This document shows, piece after piece, positions 18,217-26,700 of a stretch of 64,000 nucleotides of DNA. The stretch's first letter is position 1. Each line of letters begins with the position of its first letter. Position numbers and translations under genes: made by a program. The notes under the pieces were generated by a model. That model was not told the DNA's origin, searched no databases, and saw nothing but the letters and a program-made list of their open reading frames with translations. This DNA is from Candidatus Defluviicoccus seviourii. GTDB taxonomy: Bacteria > Pseudomonadota > Alphaproteobacteria > Rhodospirillales > Defluviicoccaceae. The stretch is from NCBI GenBank assembly GCA_900609035.2, contig UXAT02000007.1, forward strand, positions 1 through 64,000, in the 5' to 3' direction.

Positions 18217-19479
18217 CTATGCCACCTTCTTAAAGATGAGCGACGCGTTGGTGCCGCCGAAGCCGAACGAGTTCGACAACGCTGTGCTGACCGGCCGCTC
18301 CTTGGCGGTATGGGGCACAAGGTCGAGATCGCACCCCTCGCTCGGGTTGTCGAGGTTGAGCGTCGGCGGGACGATACCGGTCTCGATCGCCTTGATGCTG
18401 AAAATGGCCTCGGCCGCGCCGGCGGCACCGAGAAGGTGGCCAACCGAGGATTTGGTCGAGGACATCGACAGCTTGTAGGCGGCGTCACCGAACATGCGCT
18501 TGACGGCAGCCAGCTCGATCTCATCACCAAGCGGCGTCGATGTGCCGTGCGCGTTGACGTAATCGATCGCGTCGAGGCCGATCCGGGCATGGCGGAAGGC
18601 GGATTGCATGCAGCGGTAGGCGCCGTCCCCACTCTCCGACGGTGCCGTAATGTGGTAGGCATCGCCGGACATGCCGTAGCCGATGATTTCCGCGTAGATC
18701 TTGGCGCCGCGCTTCTTGGCGTGCTCGAATTCCTCAAGCACGACGATACCCGAGCCCTCGCCCATGACGAAGCCGTCGCGATCCTTATCCCAGGGGCGGG
18801 AGGCCTTTTGCGGCGTGTCGTTGAACTTGGTCGAAAGCGCGCGCGCGGCGGAAAAGCCGGCGATGCCCAGCCGGCAGATCGCCGCCTCGGAGCCGCCCGC
18901 GACCATGACGTCGGCATCGTCCAGCATGATCAGCCGCGACGCATCGCCGATCGCGTGCGCGCCGGTCGCACACGCGGTGACCGCCGAATGGTTCGGCCCC
19001 TTGAAGCCATACTTGATCGAGACGTGACCGCTGGCGAGGTTGATCAACGCCGCCGGAATAAAGAAGGGGCTCAGCTTGCGAACCTGGCCCTTATCGATCA
19101 GGACCGCACCCTTGGCGATCTCCTGCAGACCGCCGATGCCGGAGCCGATCATCACGCCGGTGCGCAGCCGTTCTTCCTCGCTTGCCTGGTCCCAGCCGGC
19201 ATCCTTGACCGCCTGCTGGGAGGCCGCGAGCGCAAAGACGATGAAGGTGTCCATGCGCCGCTGTTCCTTCGGCGACACCCAGTCGTCGGCATTGAAGGCG
19301 CCGGAGCTGGTTTCGCCCAAGGGAACCTGGGCCGCAACCTTGGCTGGCAGGTCGGATACATCGAAGCCTTGGATGGCGCCGATGCCCGACTCGCCCTTGA
19401 TCAAGCGCTGCCATGTCACGTCGACGCCGCAACCCAGCGGCGAAACGAGGCCTAGTCCTGTTACGACAACACGTCTCAT
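18217..19479 (-). CDS. fabF: beta-ketoacyl-ACP synthase II
   Basis: 420 aa condensing enzyme that elongates acyl-ACP with malonyl-ACP. The catalytic triad is intact: Cys170 in VTACATGAHAIGDA, His311 in NAHGTSTPLGDEIE and His348 in STKSSVGHLLGAAGAAE. The C-terminal SNSFGFGGTNASLIF is typical. It lies 90 bp downstream of acpP and 15 bp before mltG. No second ketosynthase or fabD is found beside it. Confidence 0.98.
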   Translation of the reverse strand: MRRVVVTGLGLVSPLGCGVDVTWQRLIKGESGIGAIQGFDVSDLPAKVAAQVPLGETSSGAFNADDWVSPKEQRRMDTFIVFALAASQQAVKDAGWDQASEEERLRTGVMIGSGIGGLQEIAKGAVLIDKGQVRKLSPFFIPAALINLASGHVSIKYGFKGPNHSAVTACATGAHAIGDASRLIMLDDADVMVAGGSEAAICRLGIAGFSAARALSTKFNDTPQKASRPWDKDRDGFVMGEGSGIVVLEEFEHAKKRGAKIYAEIIGYGMSGDAYHITAPSESGDGAYRCMQSAFRHARIGLDAIDYVNAHGTSTPLGDEIELAAVKRMFGDAAYKLSMSSTKSSVGHLLGAAGAAEAIFSIKAIETGIVPPTLNLDNPSEGCDLDLVPHTAKERPVSTALSNSFGFGGTNASLIFKKVA

Positions 19480-19569
19480 CGCGTTCCGTCGTCCATCTAC
19501 GGCATTGATTGAAGGCTGAAAGAAGGAAGGGCCGGAACCGGCAAGTCGTAAGGAATGCCGCCCACAAGC

Positions 19570-19806
19570 CTATCCCGTCGCGCTCTTGATGTATTCGACG
19601 GCATCTTTGACCGAGGTGATCTTTTCGGCCGCCTCATCCGGGATCTCGATCCCGAATTCTTCCTCGAATGCCATCACGAGCTCGACCGTGTCGAGGCTGT
19701 CGGCCCCCAGGTCGTCGATAAAGCTCGCATTCTCGGTGACTTTGGCATCCTCGACGCCCAAGTGCTCGACAATTATTTTTTTGACCCGCTCTGCAACATC
19801 ACTCAT
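19570..19806 (-). CDS. acpP: acyl carrier protein
   Basis: 78 aa acidic helical carrier. Ser37 in [18 protein letters not shown] is the site of 4'-phosphopantetheine attachment. The start at 19806 ([12 protein letters not shown]) is backed by GAGGG eight bases upstream and gives the standard ACP length. It lies between fabG and fabF, with a 172-bp gap to fabG that may hold its own promoter, as ACP is usually expressed above its neighbours. Confidence 0.98.
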   Translation of the reverse strand: MSDVAERVKKIIVEHLGVEDAKVTENASFIDDLGADSLDTVELVMAFEEEFGIEIPDEAAEKITSVKDAVEYIKSATG

Positions 19807-19887
19807 CGTATTTGACCCTCGACTTGCTTGGCGTAACGGCGTGGACAGTCGAAAACAAGCTGCTCCCCCTGACAACGTCGCGAGCTC

Positions 19888-19904
19888 ATGCTGCGCTGCA
19901 GCAT
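19888..19904. promoter_or_regulatory. hairpin in the fabG-acpP gap
   Basis: ATGCTGC and its complement GCAGCAT flank a 3-nt loop, 82 bp upstream of the acpP ATG. There is no T-run. It could be an RNA processing or stability element in the fabG-acpP transcript; nothing more can be said. Confidence 0.3.
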
Positions 19905-19978
19905 AAGGGCCAAAGGTCGTAACACAAAACTGCGACCTTGGCCAGCGGACAAGCGCACGTGTCGTTCTAGCAAACCGC

Positions 19979-20716
19979 TCAAATCATCGCCATCCCCCCG
20001 TTCACATGCAGGGTCTGGCCGGTCACGTATGCGGCTTCACTACTTGCAAGAAAAGCAACGCAGGCCGCGACATCTTCGGGTTGTCCGGCGCGGCCGACGG
20101 GGATGGCGGCGAGCGCCCGGCTCTTGACGGCGTCCGGCAGTTGCGCCGTCATCTCGGTCTCGATGAAGCCCGGCGCAACGCAGTTGGCGGTAATGCCGCG
20201 GCTGCCGACTTCCTGGGCGACCGTCTTGATCAGGCCGTTCAGGCCGGCTTTGGCGGCAACATAATTGGCTTGGCCGGGATTGCCGGCCGCAGCCACAACC
20301 GACGTCACGGCGATGATACGCCCCCAGCGCTTCTTCATCATGCCGCGCAGGCTGCCGCGGATGAGGCGAAAGGCGGCGGAAAGGTTGACCGCCACGACCC
20401 GGTCCCAATCCTCGTCCGTCATCCGCATGACCAGGCCGTCGCGCGTCATGCCGGCGTTGGAGACCAGGATATCGATGCCGCCGCAGGCGCGCTGACACGC
20501 ATCGACCAGCCGTTCCGGGCCATCGGTGGCGCCCAGATCGGCGGGTACGACGCGGGAGCGGTCGCCGAGCTCGGACTTCAGCGCTTCGAGGGCCGGGACG
20601 CGGGTGCCCGACAGCGCAACGACCGCACCTTGGGCAACCAGGGCACGCGCCACAGCCGCTCCGATTCCGCCCGAAGCACCCGTCACCAGCGCAGTCCTGC
20701 CTGAGAGATCGCCCAT
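19979..20716 (-). CDS. fabG: 3-oxoacyl-ACP reductase
   Basis: 245 aa short-chain dehydrogenase reducing beta-ketoacyl-ACP with NADPH. The cofactor motif TGASGGIG is at 12-19, NAG at 87-89, and the catalytic Ser139, Tyr152 and Lys156 (NYVAAKAG) are in place. The C-terminal [16 protein letters not shown] is diagnostic for FabG. The start at 20716 is preceded by AGGGAA. It is the first gene of the fab operon here: the fabD usually found upstream is absent, and a tRNA gene lies on the other side. Confidence 0.96.
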   Translation of the reverse strand: MGDLSGRTALVTGASGGIGAAVARALVAQGAVVALSGTRVPALEALKSELGDRSRVVPADLGATDGPERLVDACQRACGGIDILVSNAGMTRDGLVMRMTDEDWDRVVAVNLSAAFRLIRGSLRGMMKKRWGRIIAVTSVVAAAGNPGQANYVAAKAGLNGLIKTVAQEVGSRGITANCVAPGFIETEMTAQLPDAVKSRALAAIPVGRAGQPEDVAACVAFLASSEAAYVTGQTLHVNGGMAMI

Positions 20717-20884
20717 GCCGTTCCCTGCTCGCCGTCCCTTGGCCGGTCTCGCTTTATTTTCCATTGCCGGCGCACACGTCGCGGGTCGCTGCCGATGGCG
20801 CAACCGCGCATCTGTTGCACTGGTCGTTCGGCGCTGTCAAGGCTGGCGCGCCTGTGGCGGCTTTTGAGCAGGCCGGTGACAGAC

Positions 20885-20914
20885 TTGCACTCTCGCCCAC
20901 GCCACTTGTAGAAT
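20885..20914 (+). promoter_or_regulatory. probable tRNA-Gly promoter
   Basis: TAGAAT at 20909-20914 is a 5/6 match to the -10 box and lies 18 bp after TTGCAC at 20885-20890. Transcription would begin near 20921, about a dozen bases before the mature tRNA, a typical distance. Confidence 0.5.
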
Positions 20915-20932
20915 AAGCCGCTTTCCTGCCGC

Positions 20933-21006
20933 GCGGGCGTGGTTCAATGGTAGAACGAGAGCTTCCCAAGCTTTAGACGAGGGTTCGATTCCCTTCGCCC
21001 GCTCCA
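20933..21006 (+). tRNA. tRNA-Gly (anticodon CCC)
   Basis: A 74-nt cloverleaf folds completely. The acceptor stem is GCGGGCG with CGCCCGC, the D arm is GTTC/GAAC, and the anticodon arm AGAGC-TTCCCAA-GCTTT places CCC at positions 34-36. The T arm is GAGGG-TTCGATT-CCCTT and the CCA end is encoded. It decodes GGG. Confidence 0.96.
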
Positions 21007-21259
21007 GTTTACGCCGCATCGTTCGCCACCGCACCGCGGTTCGTTTGTTGGGCGTCGGGCGGCGTTGTCTATGGGGCGCGGGGAGGTGTTGCCTTCCGGC
21101 GTCGGGCAGGAAGGAACGATGCGAACGGGCACCGTGCCGCTCCCGGCGTGTTGCGAGCGGGGTTGCTCACCCGAGAGCATATTTGAGTGTTCCAGCGGCA
21201 GGCGCAGGGTGCGCCCCTCGCCGCAGGGGTCAGGCGCACCGAAGGACGGGACAAAACCG

Positions 21260-22306
21260 ATGACCGCCATGCAGACAACCCAAACTTGGTCGCTCGAAGC
21301 TGTCGCAGAGCTGTACGAGCAGCCGCTTCTCGATCTCGTATTCCGCGCCGCCCAGGTGCACCGGGCCAACAACGACCCGCGTGAGGTCCAGCTGTGCACG
21401 CTTGCTTCGATCAAGACCGGAAAGTGCCCCGAGGACTGTGCCTATTGCCCGCAGTCGGCTCACTTCGAGTCACCGGTCGAGGCGCAGAAGCTGATGCAGG
21501 TCGAGCCGGTCCTGGAGGCGGCGCGGGCGGCGCGCGATTCCGGCGCAACCCGCTTTTGCATGGGCGCCGCGTGGCGGGAAGTCACCGACGGCCGCGCCTT
21601 TGAGCGTGTGCTGGACATGGTCAAGGGCGTCCGCGACCTCGGCATGGAAGCCTGCTGCACGCTCGGCATGCTGACCGAAGATCAGGCGCGGCGTCTCAAG
21701 GAAGCGGGCCTCACGGCTTATAACCACAACCTCGACACGTCCGAGGAGTTCTACCCCGCGATCATTACGACCCGCACCTACCAGGACCGGCTGAACACGA
21801 TCCGCAATGTCGCCCGCGCCGGCATTTCCGTCTGCTGCGGCGGCATCCTCGGCCTGGGCGAGGAGCAAGCGGATCGCATCAAGCTCCTGCACACACTGGC
21901 GAACCTCAGTCCACAGCCGGAAAGCGTGCCGATCAATGCGCTGGTGCCGGTCGAGGGGACGCCGCTGGCCGAGAACGCCCGTGTCGATACCTTCGACTGG
22001 GTGCGCGCGATCGCGGTTGCGCGCATCTTGATGCCGCAGGCGAAGGTGCGGTTGTCGGCGGGCCGGCTGGAGATTCCGGCCGAGGCGCAGGCGCTTGCCT
22101 TCCTCGCCGGTGCCAACAGCATCTTCACCGGCGAGAAGCTGCTCACCACCGCCAATCCGGAGCTCGATTTCGATCGCCAGTTGCTCGACCAGCTCGGCTT
22201 GTACAGCCGGCGGGTGGGCGAACCGGCCAAGGAGACGTGCGGCCATGCGGCGCCTTCAGGAGGAATTTGCACGGCTGAGGCGCACGCAGCGCCAGCGCTC
22301 GCTTGA
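21260..22306 (+). CDS. bioB: biotin synthase
   Basis: 348 aa radical-SAM enzyme that inserts sulphur into dethiobiotin. The [4Fe-4S] cysteines are C56, C60 and C63 (KCPEDCAYC). Other hallmarks are YCPQSAHF after the cluster, [21 protein letters not shown] and the second-cluster Arg region VRLSAGRLE. The ATG at 21260 was chosen because the upstream reading is not conserved-looking and the family begins shortly before the [14 protein letters not shown] block. It is followed by an overlapping bioF; bioA and bioD are not in the window. A 253-bp stretch separates it from the tRNA with no clear gene. Confidence 0.97.
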   Translation: MTAMQTTQTWSLEAVAELYEQPLLDLVFRAAQVHRANNDPREVQLCTLASIKTGKCPEDCAYCPQSAHFESPVEAQKLMQVEPVLEAARAARDSGATRFCMGAAWREVTDGRAFERVLDMVKGVRDLGMEACCTLGMLTEDQARRLKEAGLTAYNHNLDTSEEFYPAIITTRTYQDRLNTIRNVARAGISVCCGGILGLGEEQADRIKLLHTLANLSPQPESVPINALVPVEGTPLAENARVDTFDWVRAIAVARILMPQAKVRLSAGRLEIPAEAQALAFLAGANSIFTGEKLLTTANPELDFDRQLLDQLGLYSRRVGEPAKETCGHAAPSGGICTAEAHAAPALA

Positions 22307-23384
22307 GCTGCCGCGCGGGATCGACTTCACCTCCAACGACTACCTGGGCTTTAGCAGCCATCCCGCACTCGTCAGTGCGGTGCGGGATGCGCTCGACGAG
22401 ACCGGCAGCGTCGGCGCGGCCGGTTCCCGGCTCCTGCGCGGCCACCAGCCCGGCCATGCGGCGCTGGAGACGTTCGCCGCCGCCTTCTTCGGCTGCGACA
22501 AGGCTCTCTACTTTTCTACCGGCTTTCTCGCCAACTACGCCCTGTTCACGACGCTCGTCGGCCGCCACGACGCCATCATCTTCGATGAGCTGATCCACGC
22601 CAGCGCCAAGGAAGGCATCCACGCCGCGCATGCGCGCCGCTTCAAGGTTCGCCACAACGACATTGATGCCTTCGCCGCGGCCGTGCAGCGGGCCAAGCAG
22701 GCGGGTGCGCAGCAGGTCTGGCTTGCGGTTGAAAGCGTCTACAGCATGGACGGTGATGTCGCACCCGTCGAGGCGCTGATCGCGCTCGCGCACGCCGAGG
22801 ACGCGATGCTGATCGTTGATGAAGCGCACGCGACCGGCGTGTTTGGCGCTTCGGGCCGCGGCGTCGGCGACGGCCGCCACGGCGATCCGCGCGTCATCAG
22901 CCTGCACACCTGCGGCAAGGCCTTGGGCGCCGCTGGCGGCCTCGTCTGTGCTTGCGGCCCGGTGATCGACTACCTGATCAGTGCCGCGCGCCCCTTCATC
23001 TATTCGACCGCGCCGCCGGCGTTCCTGGCGTTCGCGGTCAGGCGCGCGCTCGCGTTGATCACCGAAGAGCCGTGGCGCCGCCACGACCTGCTGCAGCTTT
23101 CGGCCCTGGCGCGGGCGAAGCTGGCGGCGGTGCCGGGCGCGGTGGTACCGGACACGGCGGCCTCGCAGATCATCCCCGTCCTCCTCGGCACCGAAGCGCG
23201 CGCGCTCACGGTTGCTGGTGCCCTGCGCACGGCCGGCTTTGACGTGCGCGCCATCCGGCCGCCAACGGTGCCGCCCGGAACGGCGCGGCTGCGCATCTCA
23301 CTTTCGGTCGAGCGGACGGAGGCTGAAGTCGAGGCTCTGGCCGAAGCGCTGGCGCGTGCGCTCGCCGCCGACAAGGCCGCCTGA
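22245..23384 (+). CDS. bioF: 8-amino-7-oxononanoate synthase (BioF)
   Basis: 379 aa PLP enzyme condensing pimeloyl-ACP/CoA with alanine, the first ring-forming step of biotin synthesis. [13 protein letters not shown], the [11 protein letters not shown] stretch (about 191-201) and the PLP lysine K225 in [13 protein letters not shown] are present. The preferred ATG at 22245 ([15 protein letters not shown]) gives the normal N-terminal helix but overlaps bioB by 62 bp in another frame; no later start keeps that helix. Closely related KBL and serine palmitoyltransferase share the fold, but the bioB linkage supports BioF. Confidence 0.93.
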   Translation: MRRLQEEFARLRRTQRQRSLELPRGIDFTSNDYLGFSSHPALVSAVRDALDETGSVGAAGSRLLRGHQPGHAALETFAAAFFGCDKALYFSTGFLANYALFTTLVGRHDAIIFDELIHASAKEGIHAAHARRFKVRHNDIDAFAAAVQRAKQAGAQQVWLAVESVYSMDGDVAPVEALIALAHAEDAMLIVDEAHATGVFGASGRGVGDGRHGDPRVISLHTCGKALGAAGGLVCACGPVIDYLISAARPFIYSTAPPAFLAFAVRRALALITEEPWRRHDLLQLSALARAKLAAVPGAVVPDTAASQIIPVLLGTEARALTVAGALRTAGFDVRAIRPPTVPPGTARLRISLSVERTEAEVEALAEALARALAADKAA

Positions 23385-23438
23385 GCGCGATCTCCGCGCT
23401 TAACCCAGGCCTGAGCGCGATCTCTGCGCTTAACTCAG
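23379..23438. repeat. tandem 30-bp duplication forming two hairpins
   Basis: Two adjacent 30-bp units (23379-23408 and 23409-23438) differ at two positions. Each contains AGCGCG-ATCTC-CGCGCT or a close variant, a GC hairpin. The first unit carries the bioF stop TGA and the second the M16 protease stop TAA. The duplication sits between convergent genes and may act as a double bidirectional terminator, although neither copy has a long T-run. Confidence 0.75.
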
Positions 23439-24689
23439 AAACGAGCGCACGGCCTCGTAATCCTGCACGCCCTCGATCGGGCCCAAGGCCGCCAGCGTCG
23501 GCCGCCGGCTGAAGATACGCCGGCTGACGCGCTGCACGGTGTCGCGGTCGACCGCCTCGATCTTTGCCACCGTCTCCTCGACCGGAATCGGCCGGCCGAA
23601 CACCATGATCTGACGGGCAAGCTGCTCGCAGCGGGCCGACGTGCTCTCGAGCGCCATCAGGATTCCGGCCTTGAGCTGGGAGCGGGCGCGGGCGAGCTCA
23701 GCGTCGCCGATGCCTTCGCCAACCTTCACCAGCTCGGCACACACCAGCGGCAGGATCTCGTGCGCTTCCGAAGCGCCGGTGCCGGCATAGATGCCGAACA
23801 GGCCGGTGTCCGAATACGATGATGGGAAGGAGTAGATGCTGTAGACGAGCCCCCGCTTCTCGCGCACCTCCTGGAACAGCCGCGACGACATGCCGCCGCC
23901 CAGCAGCGTTGAGAGCACCGAGACGGCATGGAAATCGGGATCGCGGTAGCCGACGGAAGGAAAGCCGAGCACCAAGTGCACCTGCTCCAGCTCGCGCTCC
24001 TCGCGCCAGGAACCGCCGGCATAGGCGCCGGCCGTCCGTGTTGCCGGAACCGCCGGCGGCAGCGCAGCGAACGCCGCCTCGGCGAGCGCGATCAGTTGGT
24101 CGTGGCCGATGGCGCCAGCAGCAGCGATCAACATGCGTGGGGCACCGTAGTGCTGGCGCATGTAGTCGAACAGGACGTCGCGGTCGATGCTGCCGATCAG
24201 CTCCGGCGAACCCAGCACCGAGCGGCCGAGCGGCTGGTCCGGAAACGCGGTTTCCTGGAAGCGGTCGAAGATGACGTCGTCCGGCGTGTCGAGCGACTGC
24301 AGGATCTCCTGGATCACGACCGTTCGCTCGCGGTCGAGCTCGTTCGTCTCCAGGGTCGCGTTCTGCAGCATGTCGGCGATAACGTCGATCGCCAGCGCCA
24401 CGTCCCCCTTCAGTACCTTGGCGTAGAAGGCCGTGTACTCACGCGAGGTGTGCGCGTTGAGATGGCCGCCGACCGATTCGATCTCTTCTGCGATCGCGCG
24501 GGCGTCGCGCTTGCGGGTGCCCTTGAAGACCATGTGCTCGAGGAAATGCGAGGCACCGCTGATCGAAGCCGGCTCGAAGCGGCTTCCGGCCTCGATCCAG
24601 ACCCCGACCGAGACGGTCTCGACCGAGGCCATGTGGTCGCTCGCCACTTTGAGCCCATTGCCGAGATCGGTGACCCGCACGTTCTTCAC
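23430..24689 (-). CDS. M16-family zinc peptidase (mitochondrial-processing-peptidase-like)
   Basis: 419 aa. The inverted zinc motif HFLEH is at residues 48-52 and the third ligand region ERTVVIQEI lies about 75 residues later, so the enzyme should be active. The GSRFEPASISGASHFLEHMVFKGT block closely follows bacterial relatives of the mitochondrial processing peptidase beta subunit. No signal peptide is visible. The start is the GTG at 24689 within GTGA, overlapping the thrC stop; it gives MKNVRVTDLGNGL, the normal N-terminus. Coupling with thrC is common in alphaproteobacteria. It ends inside the tandem hairpin repeat. Confidence 0.93.
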   Translation of the reverse strand: MKNVRVTDLGNGLKVASDHMASVETVSVGVWIEAGSRFEPASISGASHFLEHMVFKGTRKRDARAIAEEIESVGGHLNAHTSREYTAFYAKVLKGDVALAIDVIADMLQNATLETNELDRERTVVIQEILQSLDTPDDVIFDRFQETAFPDQPLGRSVLGSPELIGSIDRDVLFDYMRQHYGAPRMLIAAAGAIGHDQLIALAEAAFAALPPAVPATRTAGAYAGGSWREERELEQVHLVLGFPSVGYRDPDFHAVSVLSTLLGGGMSSRLFQEVREKRGLVYSIYSFPSSYSDTGLFGIYAGTGASEAHEILPLVCAELVKVGEGIGDAELARARSQLKAGILMALESTSARCEQLARQIMVFGRPIPVEETVAKIEAVDRDTVQRVSRRIFSRRPTLAALGPIEGVQDYEAVRSFLS

Positions 24690-26089
24690 GCTGCGGCCCC
24701 CCGTCCGGCGAGAGTGGCGGCGATATGGCGCTCGACGGCCGGCAGTTCGGCCGGCAGGGTAGCGCAGCGCTCCTCGCGCGCGAAAAGATCGGCGAGCCGC
24801 GCCGGCAACTCCGGTGTCACGCCGGTAGCGGCGCGCACGGCCTCTGCAAACTTGGCCGGGTGCGCGGTCGCGACCGCGACCACCGGCACGCCGTTGCCGT
24901 CTGCGCACGCCGCTTCCGCCGCAGCGACACCGATCGCCGAGTGCGGGTCGAGGAGAACGCCGCTCTCGCGATAGACGCGCGCAATCGTCTCAGTGGTCGC
25001 CGCGTCGTCGAGGCTGAGCGCGGCAAACGTCTGCCGGCAGCGCTCGAAATGCGCTGCGTCGACGTGGAAACAACCCGCAGTCGCGAATTCCGTCATCATC
25101 GCCCGCACGGCCTGAGGATCCCGGTCGTAAAGCTCGAACAGGTAGCGCTCGAAATTGCTCGAAACCTGAATATCCATGCTGGGACTTAACGTAGGGAAAA
25201 CGGAGCCGGTTTTCATCTCGCCTGTAGCAAAGAAGCGCGTCAGGATGTCGTTGCGGTTGGAGCCGATGACGAGCCTGCGGATCGGCAGGCCCATCGCACC
25301 GGCGGCCCAGGCGGCAAAAACATTGCCGAAGTTGCCGGTCGGCACCGCAAAGACGACACCATCCGCGGCCGCACCGAGCCGCACCGTGGCCCAGACGTAA
25401 TACGCAATCTGGGCGGCGATGCGGGCCCAGTTGATCGAGTTGACGGCCGAAAGCGCATGGCGATCGCGGAAGGCCTTGTCGTTGAACATCGCCTTCACCA
25501 GCGCCTGGCAATCATCGAAGGTGCCTTCGATGGCGATGTTGTGGACGTTGGCGGATGCTACCGTCGTCATCTGCCGGCGCTGCACCTCGGACACGCGACC
25601 CTCGGGGTGCAGGATGAAAATCTCGATCGCATCGCGGTCGCGGCAGGCCTCGATCGCTGCCGAACCGGTATCACCGGACGTCGCGCCGACGATGGTGATG
25701 CGCTGGCCTGAGCGGGCGAGAACATGATCGAACAGCCGGCCCAGGACCTGCAGCGCGAAATCCTTGAACGCCAGCGTCGGCCCGTGGAACAGCTCCAGGA
25801 GCCACAGGCCGGGCTTGAGCGGGCGCAGCGGTGCGATGTCCGGGTGGCCAAAGCCGCGGTAGGCGTCCGTGCAGATCGCTTCGAGCGTGGCCGCATCGAT
25901 CACCGGCTGGGCAAACGGCGCCAGCACGGCTGCGGTCAGGTGCGCGTAGTCGAGGCTGGTGAGCGCGCCCAGGTCGAGAACGGGCCACGTCGCCGGCAGA
26001 TAAAGCCCGCCGTCCGGCGCCAAGCCCGCCAGCACCGTATCATCGAAGGCCAGCGCTTGGGCGCCGCCACGGGTGGAAATGTAACGCAA
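24686..26089 (-). CDS. thrC: threonine synthase
   Basis: 467 aa PLP enzyme that converts O-phosphohomoserine to threonine. The PLP lysine K109 is in TLAFKDFALQVLG, the phosphate-binding GATSGDTGSAA follows at about 132, and VPTGNFGNVFAAW is also present. The reading begins MRYISTRGG, the nearly invariant start of this family, which requires a TTG initiation codon at 26089. Homoserine dehydrogenase is encoded 9 kb away, so the pathway is split. It shares a large upstream region with the divergent decarboxylase. Confidence 0.96.
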   Translation of the reverse strand: MRYISTRGGAQALAFDDTVLAGLAPDGGLYLPATWPVLDLGALTSLDYAHLTAAVLAPFAQPVIDAATLEAICTDAYRGFGHPDIAPLRPLKPGLWLLELFHGPTLAFKDFALQVLGRLFDHVLARSGQRITIVGATSGDTGSAAIEACRDRDAIEIFILHPEGRVSEVQRRQMTTVASANVHNIAIEGTFDDCQALVKAMFNDKAFRDRHALSAVNSINWARIAAQIAYYVWATVRLGAAADGVVFAVPTGNFGNVFAAWAAGAMGLPIRRLVIGSNRNDILTRFFATGEMKTGSVFPTLSPSMDIQVSSNFERYLFELYDRDPQAVRAMMTEFATAGCFHVDAAHFERCRQTFAALSLDDAATTETIARVYRESGVLLDPHSAIGVAAAEAACADGNGVPVVAVATAHPAKFAEAVRAATGVTPELPARLADLFAREERCATLPAELPAVERHIAATLAGRGAAA

Positions 26090-26317
26090 CCCTTGTTTCG
26101 CCCGTCCCGTTTCCCGCTTCGCGCCTGCGCCCGATGCACCAATGTTCCGCTAGCGGATCTTTAAGGGTTGGCCACCGCTTCAAGCAAGGACGATGGCGCG
26201 CGGGGTGCGATCAAGCCACGAGAGAACGGCACGGGGCGCGGCGATGGCTGGTCGCTAGCGCGGACGGAACGTATTCGCACCGGTCGCCTGAGAAATCCGG
26301 CGACCCGAGAAAAAAGG

Positions 26318-26345
26318 TTGCGTCGGCGGAAAAAAAACGTATATC
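26318..26345 (+). promoter_or_regulatory. candidate promoter of the decarboxylase leader
   Basis: TTGCGT at 26318-26323, a 16-bp spacer containing an eight-A run, then TATATC at 26340-26345. This AT-rich patch stands out from the GC-rich surroundings. Transcription from it would give a leader of about 350 nt before the decarboxylase ATG. Confidence 0.45.
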
Positions 26346-26700
26346 AGCGCCCAGACGCAATCGCACGCGCCTATGCCCCTCCTCAGTGGGTATGCGACGA
26401 CGTAACGCGTCCTTTTTGGTCGAGCCGGTCGACAGTGGGCCGGTGTCTAAAAGGGAGGTGGATATGGTTGGAGCCCGGCGCGGTGCGACTTCCAACGTCA
26501 GCAGTCACCTCTAAACCGAAACTCCTCGCTGGCTGAGCCGCTCTAAGGCTCGGCGCAAGAGAGGCCTTGGCGTTGCGGCCTGATCGGGCAGCAAGGCCGA
26601 GGCGCATTTCCGTTGCCATCGACGTGTCCGGGCATTTGGCCCGCGGGCGCGGCCGATGGCGGGCGCCCATGGTTGCGCCTGGATGTGCGGGGATTGACCA
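26346..26700 (+). promoter_or_regulatory. long structured 5' leader of the ornithine decarboxylase (speF-leader candidate)
   Basis: About 350 nt precede the decarboxylase start. The leader contains a very strong ribosome binding site and a 16-codon mini-ORF (26464-26514). Downstream is an 8-bp hairpin with one G-U pair (26532-26539 with 26547-26554, loop GCTCTAA), then CGGCC/GGCCG at 26576-26580 and 26595-26599. A conserved RNA motif named speF is known upstream of ornithine decarboxylase genes in alphaproteobacteria; location and length fit, but I cannot test the match to its covariance model. Confidence 0.5.
26464..26514 (+). CDS. 16-aa leader peptide upstream of the decarboxylase
   Basis: ATG at 26464 is preceded by AAGGGAGGTG (26451-26460), one of the best Shine-Dalgarno sequences in the window. 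It reads MVGARRGATSNVSSHL and stops at TAA 26512-26514. The hairpin that begins 17 bp later could be controlled by ribosomes pausing on this ORF. In gammaproteobacteria a leader peptide (SpeFL) senses ornithine before speF; this peptide has no obvious sequence likeness, so the analogy is inference. Confidence 0.5.
   Translation: MVGARRGATSNVSSHL

Noticed and set aside
20717..20932. TTGACA on the minus strand at 20840-20835 as a fabG promoter
   Set aside because: No acceptable -10 box 16-18 bp downstream.
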